The position numbers were made by a program, and so were the translations under genes. Below the pieces are notes generated by a model that did not search any database, had not been told where the DNA came from, and saw only the letters and a list, made by a program, of their open reading frames with translations. Below are positions 43,830 to 54,306 of a DNA stretch of 64,000 bases, piece after piece. Positions within the stretch are counted from its first letter, which is position 1, and the number at the start of each line of letters is the position of its first letter. The DNA comes from Diaphorobacter limosus (GTDB taxonomy: Bacteria; Pseudomonadota; Gammaproteobacteria; Burkholderiales; Burkholderiaceae_C), in contig NZ_CP136921.1 of the NCBI RefSeq assembly GCF_033100095.1, forward strand, positions 1,024,501-1,088,500. The letters run 5' to 3'.

Positions 43830-45209
43830 ATGTCCCACGCACACAGCGCAGCAGCCGTAGACATAGGCCGCACGCTAGACCACGGCCCGTTTTCCAGCCT
43901 GCAGAAAATGGTGGTGCTGATGGCCGCACTGTCCATCATCCTGGACGGCTTTGACGGTCAGCTCATAGGCTTTGCCATTCCCGTCATGATGAAGGAATGG
44001 GGCATAGCGCGCAGCGCCTTTGCTCCGGCCGTGGCCACCGGCCTGGTCGGCATGGCGATAGGCAGCGCCTTCGCCGGCTACATGGCCGACCGCATCGGGC
44101 GCCGGCTGGTGATCGCCGCCAGCGTGGCGCTGTTTGGCGCCACCACCATCGCCATCGGCTTTGCCCCAAACATCGACGCCATCACCGTGCTGCGCTTCAT
44201 CGCCGGCCTGGGCATTGGCGGCGCCCTGCCCAGCGCCTCCACGCTGACGGCGGAATTCACGCCTTTGAAGTACCGCACCGTGGCCGTGACCGGCACCATC
44301 GTCAGCTACCCGCTGGGCGGCATGCTGGCCGGACTGTTCGCCAGCTTTGTGCTGCCCACTTTGGGCTGGCGCGCCATGTTCTGGATCGGCGGCGCGCTGC
44401 CGCTGGCCTACAGCTTCTTCCTGCTGGCACGCCTGCCCGAATCACCGCGCCTGATGGCGCGCCACAGCGCCCAGTGGCCCCAGCTGCGCACCCTGCTGGC
44501 GCGCATGCAGCGCCCCACGGCGGCAGACGCGCCCTTTGTCGATGCCGTGGAGCAGGCGGCCGGCCAGAAGCAGAACGCCGGTTTTGGCGCCCTGTTCAAG
44601 GACGGCCTGGCGCGCGACACCCTGGCCATCTGGATGGGCTTCTTCATGGTCATGCTGGCCTCGTACAGCGCCTTCAGCTGGCTGCCATCGATGCTCACCG
44701 CCGAGGGGCTGCCGGTCTCCATGGCCAGCTCGGGCCTGACGGCCTACAACCTGGGCGGCGTGCTGGGCGCCCTGGGCTGCGCCTGGGCCATGTCGCGCTT
44801 TGGCTCGCGCTGGCCACTGGCGCTGGCCTGCGCCGGGGCCGCGGCCAGCGCCCTGGCACTCAAGGGCGTGGACTTCCACCAGGACGCCAGCCTGCTGATG
44901 CTGGGCCTGGGCGTGCACGGCATGTTCGTCAACGGCGTGCAGGCGCCCATGTATGCGCTGTGCGCCCATGTCTACGCCACCCATATCCGCGCCACCGGTA
45001 CCGCGGCTGGCCTGGCCTTTGGTCGCCTGGGCGCCATCCTGAGCTCGTTCGCCGGCGCCGCCATCATCACCAGCAATGGCGCGCAGGGCTATCTGTCGCT
45101 GCTGGGCTATGCCATGCTTGCGGCACTCGTGGCGCTATTCCTGGTCAAGCACCATATCCGCGGTCGACGCGCCGCCGACACGCCCAGCACCAACGCCAAG
45201 GCGGCCTGA
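43830..45209 (+). CDS. MFS transporter, aromatic acid:H+ symporter type
   Basis: 459 residues, 12 predicted membrane helices. The AAHS-type motif DGFDGQLIGFAIPVMMKEWG is in helix 1, GYMADRIGRR between helices 2 and 3, and GALPSASTLTAEFTP in helix 4/5. AAHS carriers take up benzoate-like or hydroxyaromatic acids, so the cluster's substrate is probably an aromatic carboxylic acid. The gene has AAAAAAAGGAGA as ribosome site. The 165-bp gap before it has no other feature I recognise. Confidence 0.88.
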   Translation: MSHAHSAAAVDIGRTLDHGPFSSLQKMVVLMAALSIILDGFDGQLIGFAIPVMMKEWGIARSAFAPAVATGLVGMAIGSAFAGYMADRIGRRLVIAASVALFGATTIAIGFAPNIDAITVLRFIAGLGIGGALPSASTLTAEFTPLKYRTVAVTGTIVSYPLGGMLAGLFASFVLPTLGWRAMFWIGGALPLAYSFFLLARLPESPRLMARHSAQWPQLRTLLARMQRPTAADAPFVDAVEQAAGQKQNAGFGALFKDGLARDTLAIWMGFFMVMLASYSAFSWLPSMLTAEGLPVSMASSGLTAYNLGGVLGALGCAWAMSRFGSRWPLALACAGAAASALALKGVDFHQDASLLMLGLGVHGMFVNGVQAPMYALCAHVYATHIRATGTAAGLAFGRLGAILSSFAGAAIITSNGAQGYLSLLGYAMLAALVALFLVKHHIRGRRAADTPSTNAKAA

Positions 45210-45246
45210 ACGCCGCACCCGACATCACAAGGAAAGGACTCACATC

Positions 45247-46260
45247 ATGAAACTCGCAACCCTCCAGCAAGGCGGCCGTGACGGCACCCTGGTGGTCGTC
45301 AGCCGTGACCTGAAGCGCTGCCGCGCCGTACCCGCCATCGCCCGCACCATGCTGGCCGCCATGGACGACTGGGCCACCGTCGAGGCGCAGCTGCGCCAGG
45401 TCTACGAGGCGCTGAACAGCGGCGCCATCGAGGGCGAGGCCTTCGACCAGAACGCCTGCCACTCGCCCCTGCCGCGCACCTGGCAATGGGCCGACGGCTC
45501 GGCCTATATCAACCATGTGGAGCTGGTGCGCAAGGCACGCAACGCCGAGGTGCCCGAGAGCTTCTACACCGACCCGCTGATGTACCAGGGCGGCAGCGAC
45601 GGCTTCATCCCGCCGCGCGGCAAGGTGCTGGCCCAGGAAGCCTGGGGCATAGATTTCGAGGCCGAGGTGACGGTGGTCACCGGCGACGTTCCCCAGGGCG
45701 CCACGCCCGAGCAGGCCGCCAAGGCAATCCGCCTGGTGATGCTGGTCAACGACGTGTCGCTGCGCAACCTGATCCCGGCCGAGCTGGCCAAGGGCTTCGG
45801 CTTCTTCCAGAGCAAGCCCGCCAGCGCCTTCAGCCCCGTGGCCGTCACGCCCGACGAACTGGGCGAGGCGTGGAAGGACGCCAAGGTGCACCTGCCCCTG
45901 GTCGTGCACCTGAACGAGCAGCTGTTTGGCAAGCCCAACGCCGGCGTGGACATGACGTTTGACTTTGGCCAGCTGGTGGCCCATGTGGCCAAGACACGCA
46001 CACTCTGCGCCGGCTCCATCGTGGGCTCGGGCACGGTGAGCAACAAGCAGGGCGACCTGTGGGGCTCGTCGATCGCCAACGGCGGCATGGGCTACTGCTG
46101 CCTGGCCGAGGTGCGCACCTACGAGACGATAGAGCAGGGCAAGCCCGCCACCCCCTTCATGAAACATGGCGACAGGGTGCGCATAGAAATGTTCGACGGC
46201 CAGGGCCAGAGCATCTTTGGCCAGATTGAGAACGAGGTGGACACGCATGGCGCCGCCTGA
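45247..46260 (+). CDS. Fumarylacetoacetate hydrolase family protein
   Basis: 337 residues, the length of the fuller FahA-type enzymes. The N-terminal domain leads to the hydrolase fold with EVPESFYTDPLMYQGGSDGF, a metal-binding DFEAEVTVVTGDV segment and SIVGSGTVSNKQG. The family hydrolyses the C-C bond of fumarylacetoacetate or fumarylpyruvate to fumarate plus acetoacetate or pyruvate. Start at 45247 (MKLATLQQGG). Its 3' end overlaps the next gene by 14 bp, so isomerase and hydrolase are coupled. Confidence 0.9.
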   Translation: MKLATLQQGGRDGTLVVVSRDLKRCRAVPAIARTMLAAMDDWATVEAQLRQVYEALNSGAIEGEAFDQNACHSPLPRTWQWADGSAYINHVELVRKARNAEVPESFYTDPLMYQGGSDGFIPPRGKVLAQEAWGIDFEAEVTVVTGDVPQGATPEQAAKAIRLVMLVNDVSLRNLIPAELAKGFGFFQSKPASAFSPVAVTPDELGEAWKDAKVHLPLVVHLNEQLFGKPNAGVDMTFDFGQLVAHVAKTRTLCAGSIVGSGTVSNKQGDLWGSSIANGGMGYCCLAEVRTYETIEQGKPATPFMKHGDRVRIEMFDGQGQSIFGQIENEVDTHGAA

Positions 46261-46984
46261 GCTCGCAACCCTGCCCGAGCGGCCGGCCACGCCCGCCGGC
46301 GCCAGCGCGCACCAGGCGGGTGAGCGCGCCCTGCCCCGGCTGTATTCGTACTTCCGCAGCTCCGCGGCCTACCGCGTGCGCATTGCCCTGGCGCTCAAGG
46401 GCCTGGCCTACGAAACCGTCCCGGTGCATCTGGTCAAGAATGGCGGCCAGCAACACGCCAGCGGCTACCGCAGCGCCAACCCGCAGGGGCTGGTCCCGGC
46501 ATTGCAACCCGCCGTGGGCGGCCCGGTGCTGGCGCAGTCGCTGGCCATCATGGAATACCTTGACGAGGTACACCCCCAGCCCGCCCTGCTGCCCGCCGAT
46601 GCCCTGGGGCGCTCGCGCGTGCGGGCGCTGGCCCAAATGGTGGCCTGCGAGATCCATCCGCTGAACAACCTGCGCGTGCTCCAGTACCTGACGCAGGAGC
46701 TGGGCGTGTCGGGCGCGCAAAAGGACGCCTGGTACGCCCATTGGGTGGCGCTGGGCCTGCAGGCCGTGGAGGACAGCCTGGCGCGCAGCCCGGACACCGG
46801 CCGCTTCTGCCATGGCGACACCCCGGGCCTGGCCGACTGCTGCCTGGTGCCCCAGGTGTTCAACGCCAGGCGCTTCAACTGCGCGCTCGATGCCTATCCC
46901 ACCATCACGCGCATCGTCGCTGCCTGCGAGCAACTGCCGGCCTTCCAACAAGCCGCGCCAAGCGCGCAGCCGGACGCCGAGTAA
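46247..46984 (+). CDS. Maleylacetoacetate / maleylpyruvate isomerase (zeta-class GST)
   Basis: Glutathione-dependent cis-trans isomerase acting before the hydrolase encoded upstream. 245 residues; the GST fold begins at RLYSYFRSSAAYRVRIALAL (residue ~31) with the SSAAYRVR glutathione-site motif of the zeta class, and NPQGLVPAL and the helical domain (QVFNARRFNCALDAYPT) follow. About 30 extra residues precede the fold; no later start codon fits. Last gene of the cluster, ending 6 bp from the convergent pssA. Confidence 0.9.
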   Translation: MAPPELATLPERPATPAGASAHQAGERALPRLYSYFRSSAAYRVRIALALKGLAYETVPVHLVKNGGQQHASGYRSANPQGLVPALQPAVGGPVLAQSLAIMEYLDEVHPQPALLPADALGRSRVRALAQMVACEIHPLNNLRVLQYLTQELGVSGAQKDAWYAHWVALGLQAVEDSLARSPDTGRFCHGDTPGLADCCLVPQVFNARRFNCALDAYPTITRIVAACEQLPAFQQAAPSAQPDAE

Positions 46985-46990
46985 AGGGGA

Positions 46991-47830
46991 TCAGTGGTGT
47001 AGCCCCTGCTCGTCGGGTTCGTCGGTCGAGGTGCTGATCACACTCGTGTGCTGGCCCTTGGCCTTGCGCCAGGCATACAGCACGTAGCCCGACAGGCCGT
47101 ACAGCACAAAGATGCCGAACAGCACCGTGGGCGGGTGGATGTTGACCACGGCGATGCCCAGCGCGATGAGCACGATGGCGGCAAAGGGCACGCTTTTCTT
47201 CATGTGCAGATCCTTGAAGCTGTAGAACGGCACATTGGTGACCATGGTCAGGCCGGCGTAGAGCGTGAAGCCGAACATCACCCAGGTGATATGCACCCAG
47301 GACAGGCCCAGCAAGTCCTGCCCCGGGTGCACGCCGGCATCGGTCAGCAGCCAGATGAAACCCATCACCAGGGCGGCGGCCGCTGGCGAAGGCAGGCCCT
47401 GGAAGAAGCGCTTGTCCACCACCCCCGTGTTCACATTGAAACGCGCCAGGCGCAGCGCGGCACAGGCACAGTAGACGAAGGCCGCAATCCAGCCCCAGCG
47501 CCCCAGGCCCTGCAGCGCCCACATGTAGGCGATAAGCGCCGGCGCGGCGCCGAAGGACACCATGTCCGACAGCGAATCCATTTGCTCGCCAAAGGCGCTT
47601 TGCGTATTCGTCATGCGCGCCACGCGGCCATCCAGGCTGTCGAGCACCATGGCGCAGAACACGCCCATCGACGCCAGTTCGAAACGCCCGTTCATGGCCA
47701 TGACGATGGCGTAAAACCCACCAAACAGCGCCGCCAGCGTGAACAGGTTGGGCAGCACGTAAATGCCCTTGCGGCGCTTGTGCACCAAGACCCCGGTGTT
47801 TTCGGTAGCTTCGTCGCCATCATGCATCAA
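46991..47830 (-). CDS. pssA: CDP-diacylglycerol-serine O-phosphatidyltransferase
   Basis: Makes phosphatidylserine in the inner membrane. 279 residues with about six to eight helices and the CDP-alcohol phosphatidyltransferase motif DSLDGRVARMTNTQSAFGEQ followed by MDSLSDMVSFG (residues ~65-95). In Burkholderiales it commonly follows ilvBHC, as here. The ilvC terminator and a dispersed repeat lie in the 174-bp gap before it. Confidence 0.92.
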   Translation of the reverse strand: MMHDGDEATENTGVLVHKRRKGIYVLPNLFTLAALFGGFYAIVMAMNGRFELASMGVFCAMVLDSLDGRVARMTNTQSAFGEQMDSLSDMVSFGAAPALIAYMWALQGLGRWGWIAAFVYCACAALRLARFNVNTGVVDKRFFQGLPSPAAAALVMGFIWLLTDAGVHPGQDLLGLSWVHITWVMFGFTLYAGLTMVTNVPFYSFKDLHMKKSVPFAAIVLIALGIAVVNIHPPTVLFGIFVLYGLSGYVLYAWRKAKGQHTSVISTSTDEPDEQGLHH

Positions 47831-47873
47831 AATGACCTCCAGCGCCCGTCAATAAAGCGCAAACAGCTATATA
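47829..47873 (-). repeat. Dispersed ~45-bp repeat, copy 7
   Basis: In reverse orientation: ATAGCTGTTTGCGCTTTATT, then GACGGGCGCTGGAGGTCATTT. It abuts the pssA start codon. Confidence 0.65.
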
Positions 47874-47937
47874 TTTAATAGTATTCAGGATTGCACCAGG
47901 GGTGCGAGAGGCAGCAGTGTAGCCCTTGCCGGCACAC

Positions 47938-47963
47938 GCAAAAAAGGCCACCGAGGTGGCCTT
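47938..47963 (-). terminator. Rho-independent terminator after ilvC
   Basis: Stem AAGGCCAC / GTGGCCTT with a four-base loop, followed on the minus strand by TTTTTTGCG. It lies about 40 bp after the ilvC stop and before pssA. Confidence 0.85.
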
Positions 47964-48004
47964 GTGCATCACCGTGGCGCTGCCCGGGGCCGCGCCTTTG
48001 GCAA

Positions 48005-49562
<1,558 letters not shown>

Positions 49563-49702
49563 GAAATGTGCTTCCTCTTTTTGCGACAACAGCACGATCA
49601 AAAAAATGGTCGCAGAAAACTGTCGTTTTTCGCTGCCCTCCCCTGGCGCCGGTAAGCGCCAGGCTTGGCAGGCAATAGATTCGTCAAATAATGCTATTCA
49701 AT

Positions 49703-49746
49703 GAATAGCTGCTTGCGCTTATAGGATAAGCGCTGGGTGCCGATTT
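49703..49746 (+). repeat. Dispersed ~45-bp repeat, copy 8
   Basis: ATAGCTGCTTGCGCTTATAG, then GATAAGCGCTGGGTGCC. GCGCTTAT / ATAAGCGC can pair. It lies between ilvB and ilvH within one operon. Confidence 0.7.
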
Positions 49747-49749
49747 GCC

Positions 49750-51528
49750 TTAAAGATCTTCCGACCCCAGCAGCATCTCGGTAATGCCCTTGCCCGCGCG
49801 CACCATGGGGAACACGTTCTCGGAAGGGTCGGTACGGAAGTCCAGGAACACCGTGCGATCCTTGAGCTTGCGCGCCTCGCGCAGCGCCGGCTCCACGTCC
49901 TGCGGGCGCTCGATGAGCAGGCCCACATGGCCATAGGACTCGGCCAGCTTCACGAAGTTGGGCAGCGCGTCCATGTAGCTGTGGCTGTAGCGGCCCGAGT
50001 ACTCGATCTCCTGCCACTGGCGCACCATGCCCAGGTAGCGGTTGTTCAGCGAGACGATCTTGATCGGCGTGTTGTACTGCAGGCAGGTGGACAGCTCCTG
50101 GATGTTCATCTGCACCGAACCCTCGCCGGTGATGCAGAACACCTCGGCCTGCGGCTTGGCCAGCTTGATGCCCATGGCGTAGGGAATGCCCACGCCCATG
50201 GTGCCCAGGCCGCCGGAGTTGATCCAGCGGCGCGGCTCATCGAACTTGTAGAACTGCGCGGCCCACATCTGGTGCTGGCCCACGTCCGAGGTGATGTAGG
50301 CCTCCACATCCCGCGTCATGTTCCACAGCGTCTCCACCACATACTGCGGCTTGATGACCTCGGTGTTGCCCCGGTCGTACTTCAGGCAGTCGCGGCCGCG
50401 CCAGGACTCGATCTGATCCCACCAGGCGGCCAGGGCGCCAGCATCGGCGCGGGTGGTGGTCTCGCGGATCATGGCGATCAGCTCGGCCAGCACCTCCTTG
50501 ACGTCGCCGACGATGGGGATGTCCACCTTCACGCGCTTGGAGATGCTCGACGGATCAATGTCGATATGGATGATCTTGCGGTCGTTCTGCGCGAAATGCT
50601 TGGGGTTGCCGATGACGCGATCGTCAAAACGCGCGCCCACGGCCAGCAGCACGTCGCAGTTCTGCATGGTGTTGTTGGCCTCTATCGTGCCGTGCATGCC
50701 CAGCATGCCGACGAAGCGCCTGTCGGTGGCCGGAAAGGCGCCCAGGCCCATCAGCGTGTTCGTGACCGGGTAGCCCAGCATGTCCACCAGGGTGCGCAGT
50801 TCTTGCGTGGCATTGCCCAGCAGCACGCCGCCGCCGGTGTAGATGTAGGGACGCTTGGCCGTCAGCAACAGCTGCAGTGCCTTGCGGATCTGGCCCGCAT
50901 GGCCCTTCTTGACCGGGTTGTAGGAGCGCATTTCCACGCTCTTGGGGTAACCGTTGTAGGGCGCCTTCTTGAAGGAAACATCCTTCGGGATGTCCACCAC
51001 CACCGGGCCGGGGCGGCCGGTGCGCGCGATGTGGAAGGCCTTTTTCATCGTCAGCGCCAGGTCGCGCACGTCCTTGACCAGGAAGTTGTGCTTGACGATG
51101 GGGCGCGTGATGCCCACGGTGTCGCATTCCTGGAAGGCATCCAACCCGATCGCGGGCGTGGGCACCTGACCGGTGATGATGACCATGGGAATCGAGTCCA
51201 TGTAGGCCGTGGCGATGCCGGTGACGGCATTCGTCACCCCGGGACCGGAGGTGACCAGCGCCACCCCCACGTCGCCGGTGGCACGGGCGTAGCCGTCGGC
51301 CGCATGCACGGCCGCCTGCTCATGGCGCACCAGCACATGCTGCATGGTTTCCTGCTTGTACAGGGCATCGTAGATGTGGAGCACGGCGCCACCGGGGTAA
51401 CCCCAGATGTACTGCACGTTCTCTGCCTGCAGGGCCTTGACGAGGATTTCGGCACCCATGAGCTCCTGGGAGCCCGATGCCTGCGATGCTGCTGCTGCCG
51501 AGGTCAGCTCGGCCTTGGAGATTTCCAT
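49750..51528 (-). CDS. ilvB: Acetolactate synthase large (catalytic) subunit
   Basis: TPP- and FAD-dependent enzyme, first common step of branched-chain amino acid synthesis. 592 residues: N-terminal TPP-PYR domain with the catalytic Glu in RHEQAAVHAADGYAR, central FAD domain and C-terminal TPP-binding domain with CITGEGSVQMNIQELST … NNRYLG. I start at the ATG at 51528; a TTG two codons upstream is possible. A 286-bp gap separates it from the divergent sigma-factor gene. Confidence 0.95.
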   Translation of the reverse strand: MEISKAELTSAAAASQASGSQELMGAEILVKALQAENVQYIWGYPGGAVLHIYDALYKQETMQHVLVRHEQAAVHAADGYARATGDVGVALVTSGPGVTNAVTGIATAYMDSIPMVIITGQVPTPAIGLDAFQECDTVGITRPIVKHNFLVKDVRDLALTMKKAFHIARTGRPGPVVVDIPKDVSFKKAPYNGYPKSVEMRSYNPVKKGHAGQIRKALQLLLTAKRPYIYTGGGVLLGNATQELRTLVDMLGYPVTNTLMGLGAFPATDRRFVGMLGMHGTIEANNTMQNCDVLLAVGARFDDRVIGNPKHFAQNDRKIIHIDIDPSSISKRVKVDIPIVGDVKEVLAELIAMIRETTTRADAGALAAWWDQIESWRGRDCLKYDRGNTEVIKPQYVVETLWNMTRDVEAYITSDVGQHQMWAAQFYKFDEPRRWINSGGLGTMGVGIPYAMGIKLAKPQAEVFCITGEGSVQMNIQELSTCLQYNTPIKIVSLNNRYLGMVRQWQEIEYSGRYSHSYMDALPNFVKLAESYGHVGLLIERPQDVEPALREARKLKDRTVFLDFRTDPSENVFPMVRAGKGITEMLLGSEDL

Positions 51529-51814
51529 GATCAACCTTTGCGAATTTCTCTAACGAAAAACCTTGGGTGCCCCTTGTACGCACTCTTATGGAGCCGACTT
51601 GGGACTTGAGGCCTCAGCCATGAGCGAGAGGAGTGAACGCCGAACCGAGACCCGTTTGCCTTTTTGATTTGCAGCGCAGATTATTGCACTGCACACAAGG
51701 TCTGGCGCGTCATGCCACAAAAAAACATGCACGCAATGCGATAATTGCCCGCTTATCGACGAGCCCAGTGCCCGCCCGACCGTCACAGCAGGCCCTTCGC
51801 GGGTCTTTTGCCTT
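51529..51814. other. Divergent leader/promoter region between ilvB and the ECF sigma gene
   Basis: On the minus strand the ilvB leader contains GAGGCCTC and GGGGCACCC stem sequences and a short frame MAEASSPKSAP (51586-51621) without branched-chain residues. No clear attenuator terminator is seen. TGCAATAATCTG (minus strand, about 51677-51688) could hold a -10. Nothing else coding was found. Confidence 0.3.
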
Positions 51815-52384
51815 TTGGCCACCGAACAAGAGCTATCCGACTTCCTCAAGAGCGTGGACAAGCGTGCCTTCAAGCGCACGCTGTACCACGTTCGCAACGA
51901 GGAAGCGGCCCTGGACATCGTCCAGGACAGCATGCTCAAGCTGGCCGAACATTACGGCGACAAACCGCCGGGCGAACTGCCCATGTTGTTCCAGCGCATT
52001 CTGACCAACTGCACGCTGGACTGGTTCCGCCGGCAAAAGACGCGCAATGCCCTGTTCTCCAGCCTGAGCGACTTTGAAGGCCCGGGCGAGGACGGCGCGG
52101 ATTTCGATTTCCTTGAGGTGCATGCGGGCGTCCCCGAAGGCGAGACCGCGCAAAGCGCCGAGGACAGCCTGCGGCGCGCCCAGGTCCTGCGTGCCATCGA
52201 AACCGAGATACAACTGTTGCCCGCACGTCAACGTGAAGCGTTTTTGATGCGTTACTGGGAGGAAATGGATGTCGCAGAAACAGCCGCCGCCATGGGCTGC
52301 TCGGAAGGCAGCGTCAAGACACATTGTTTTCGCGCCGTGCAAACCCTCAGCAAGGCACTGAAGGCCAAAGGAATCGTCCTATGA
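51815..52384 (+). CDS. ECF-type RNA polymerase sigma factor
   Basis: 189 residues. Sigma region 2 (about 10-75, EEAALDIVQDSMLKLAEHYG) and region 4 (about 125-180, LPARQREAFLMRYWEEMDVA and GCSEGSVKTHCFRAVQ). A linker with an acidic stretch lies between. The only start that fits is TTG at 51815, a weak codon suggesting low expression. Its stop overlaps the next gene (ATGA), a DUF3619 membrane protein that may act as its anti-sigma factor. Confidence 0.88.
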   Translation: MATEQELSDFLKSVDKRAFKRTLYHVRNEEAALDIVQDSMLKLAEHYGDKPPGELPMLFQRILTNCTLDWFRRQKTRNALFSSLSDFEGPGEDGADFDFLEVHAGVPEGETAQSAEDSLRRAQVLRAIETEIQLLPARQREAFLMRYWEEMDVAETAAAMGCSEGSVKTHCFRAVQTLSKALKAKGIVL

Positions 52385-52842
52385 ACCGCACCACAGAACC
52401 CAGCATGCAAGCCAATCAGGCTGCCGACGCCTACGCGCGGCGCCTGACGGCGCGCCTGACACACGGCAATGCCGACCTGCCCTACGACATCACCGAGCGC
52501 CTGCGCGCCGCGCGCATGCAGGCCCTGGCCCAGCGCAAGCGGCCTGCCATTCAAACGGTGCAGCAGACCGAATCCGCGACGCAGATTCTTGTCCATGGCG
52601 CCAGCGCCTCGCTCGGTGGCTGGGGGCGCGAGGGTGGCAACTGGTGGCGCGCAGTGATGTCCGCCGTCCCTTTGGCGGCCCTGGTCATTGGCCTGTTTCT
52701 CGTGAATATGGAGCAGGATGATGCCGTTGCCAGCGAGATTGCCGAAGTGGACGCCGCGTTGCTGACGGGCGACCTGCCCCCCTCCGCCTACGCCGATCCA
52801 GGTTTTGTGCAATTTCTGAAGTCATCGCACCAGACCCCGTAA
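52381..52842 (+). CDS. DUF3619 family membrane protein, possible anti-sigma factor
   Basis: 153 residues. The N-terminal ~95 residues are cytoplasmic and helical (YARRLTARLTHGNADLPYDI), followed by one membrane helix (about 100-119, VMSAVPLAALVIGLFLVNM) and a ~35-residue C-terminal end. Coupling by overlap to an ECF sigma gene and this single-helix layout resemble anti-sigma factors. That function is inferred; the family itself has none assigned that I know of. Confidence 0.75.
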   Translation: MNRTTEPSMQANQAADAYARRLTARLTHGNADLPYDITERLRAARMQALAQRKRPAIQTVQQTESATQILVHGASASLGGWGREGGNWWRAVMSAVPLAALVIGLFLVNMEQDDAVASEIAEVDAALLTGDLPPSAYADPGFVQFLKSSHQTP

Positions 52843-52870
52843 TCCGCCGACCCGCAAACCCAGCGCCTGC

Positions 52871-53689
52871 ATGCACCTAGCTCCTCCCCGTACCCCCGCC
52901 CACAGACTGCCAGCATTCGTGCTGGCTTTTGTGTTGCTGGGCGTGCTGGCCGCCGGCGGCTGGTGGATGACGGCCTATACCCGTATTGCGCCCAGTACCC
53001 CTATGCCTGCGCAGGCTCTGAGTGGCGGAAAATTTGGCGAGATGCGGTTTGCCCCGCAACCCGAGGTCGGCCCGCCCTGGTCCACCCTGACCACGCCTCA
53101 AAAGGAGGCTCTGTATCCGCTGGCCAATCGCTGGTCCCTGCTCAGCGAGTTGCAAAAACGCAACTGGTTGAATCTGGCAGCCGGATTCCATGCGCTCACC
53201 CCAGAGGAGCAGGAAAAGATGCTGGAGCGCATCACCGACTGGGCCAGTCTGAGCGCCCAACAACGCAGCCAGGCACGCCTGAACTACGCCGCCGCGGCCA
53301 AGCTGCCCACCGACGACAGGCGCGCCCAGTGGGAGGCCTACCAGGCGCTGAGCGCCGAGGAAAAGAAACGGCTGGCCGCCAGGGCCGCACCCAGGCCGCG
53401 TGGAGCAGCCACGGCCATCCACCCGGTGTCGCCCAGGAAACTGGCACGCGTGCCGGCTGCCACAGAGGCCCCGCCGGCCGTGCTCAACCCGCCCAAAATC
53501 GTGGCGCCCACGGTTCTGCACCCGGCGCCGATCACCCTGCCGCCGCCGCCCATCGCCGTCGAGACGGCCCCTATCAACACCCCCTCGGCCGTGGCCGCGC
53601 CGCTGGCGCCGCTGGAGCCCGCCTCGGGCGCATCCGAGGCCAAGGAAGAGCCGGCGCGTTACTATCCGCCGCTGCATCCTCCGGAATAA
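52871..53689 (+). CDS. DUF3106 domain protein
   Basis: 272 residues. One N-terminal membrane anchor or signal (about 13-38, AFVLAFVLLGVLAAGGWWM). Then a DUF3106 region of repeated short helices with WSTLTTPQKEALYPLANRW, WLNLAAGFHALTPEEQEKM and WASLSAQQRSQARLNY, which look like three copies of a W-x-x-L-x-x-x-Q/E-x unit. A long Pro/Ala-rich tail follows. Probably periplasmic; part of the sigma-factor module; function unknown. Confidence 0.75.
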   Translation: MHLAPPRTPAHRLPAFVLAFVLLGVLAAGGWWMTAYTRIAPSTPMPAQALSGGKFGEMRFAPQPEVGPPWSTLTTPQKEALYPLANRWSLLSELQKRNWLNLAAGFHALTPEEQEKMLERITDWASLSAQQRSQARLNYAAAAKLPTDDRRAQWEAYQALSAEEKKRLAARAAPRPRGAATAIHPVSPRKLARVPAATEAPPAVLNPPKIVAPTVLHPAPITLPPPPIAVETAPINTPSAVAAPLAPLEPASGASEAKEEPARYYPPLHPPE

Positions 53690-53713
53690 CCACGCTTGCC
53701 GCCCCGCTCCCGC

Positions 53714-54289
53714 ATGTCCACGTCCAGCCCGCCAGGCCCGTCAAAAACCACCACTGGCGCGCCCCCTGCCCCAACATCACCGCCAACCGACGGCATGGCC
53801 CCGCCGCTGCACCGGCGCATGGCCTGCTGGCTCTATGAGGGCATGCTCATGTTCGGCGTCGTGTTCATCGCCGGCTACCTGTTCGGCACACTGACACAGA
53901 CACGCAACGCCCTGGACAACCGCCATGGGCTGCAGGCCTTCCTGTTCATTGTCTTCGGCATCTATTTCGTCTGGTTCTGGTCGCGCGGCCATACCCTGGC
54001 CATGAAGACCTGGCATATCCGCGTGGTCGATCGCCAGGGCCGGCTCATCAGCCAAAAGCGCGCCCTGCTGCGCTATATGCTGAGCTGGATCTGGTTCGTG
54101 CCGCCCCTGGCGGTGATCGCGCCCTACCACCTCTCGGGCGGCGCATCGGCCGTCATCGTGCTCGGCTGGGTGGCCATCTGGGCATTGCTCAGCCGCCTGC
54201 ACCCGCAACGCCAGTTCTGGCACGATGCGCTGGCGGGCACGCGCCTGGTGCACCACGAACTGCCGCCGGCGCCACGCAAGAAAAAATAA
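53714..54289 (+). CDS. RDD family membrane protein
   Basis: 191 residues. A Pro/Ser/Thr-rich N-terminus, then the RDD domain with about four membrane helices (RRMACWLYEGMLMFGVVFIA; KTWHIRVVDRQGRLIS loop; a C-terminal FWHDALAGTRLV). The start at 53714 is chosen as the first ATG. Some RDD proteins act as Na+/H+ transporters; nothing here fixes the role. It follows the DUF3106 gene by 24 bp. Confidence 0.8.
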   Translation: MSTSSPPGPSKTTTGAPPAPTSPPTDGMAPPLHRRMACWLYEGMLMFGVVFIAGYLFGTLTQTRNALDNRHGLQAFLFIVFGIYFVWFWSRGHTLAMKTWHIRVVDRQGRLISQKRALLRYMLSWIWFVPPLAVIAPYHLSGGASAVIVLGWVAIWALLSRLHPQRQFWHDALAGTRLVHHELPPAPRKKK

Positions 54290-54306
54290 CACGCACCCGC
54301 ACCGCC

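Noticed and set aside
51586..51621. ilv leader peptide upstream of ilvB
   Set aside because: The short frame MAEASSPKSAP has no Ile, Leu or Val and no terminator follows, so attenuation is not supported.
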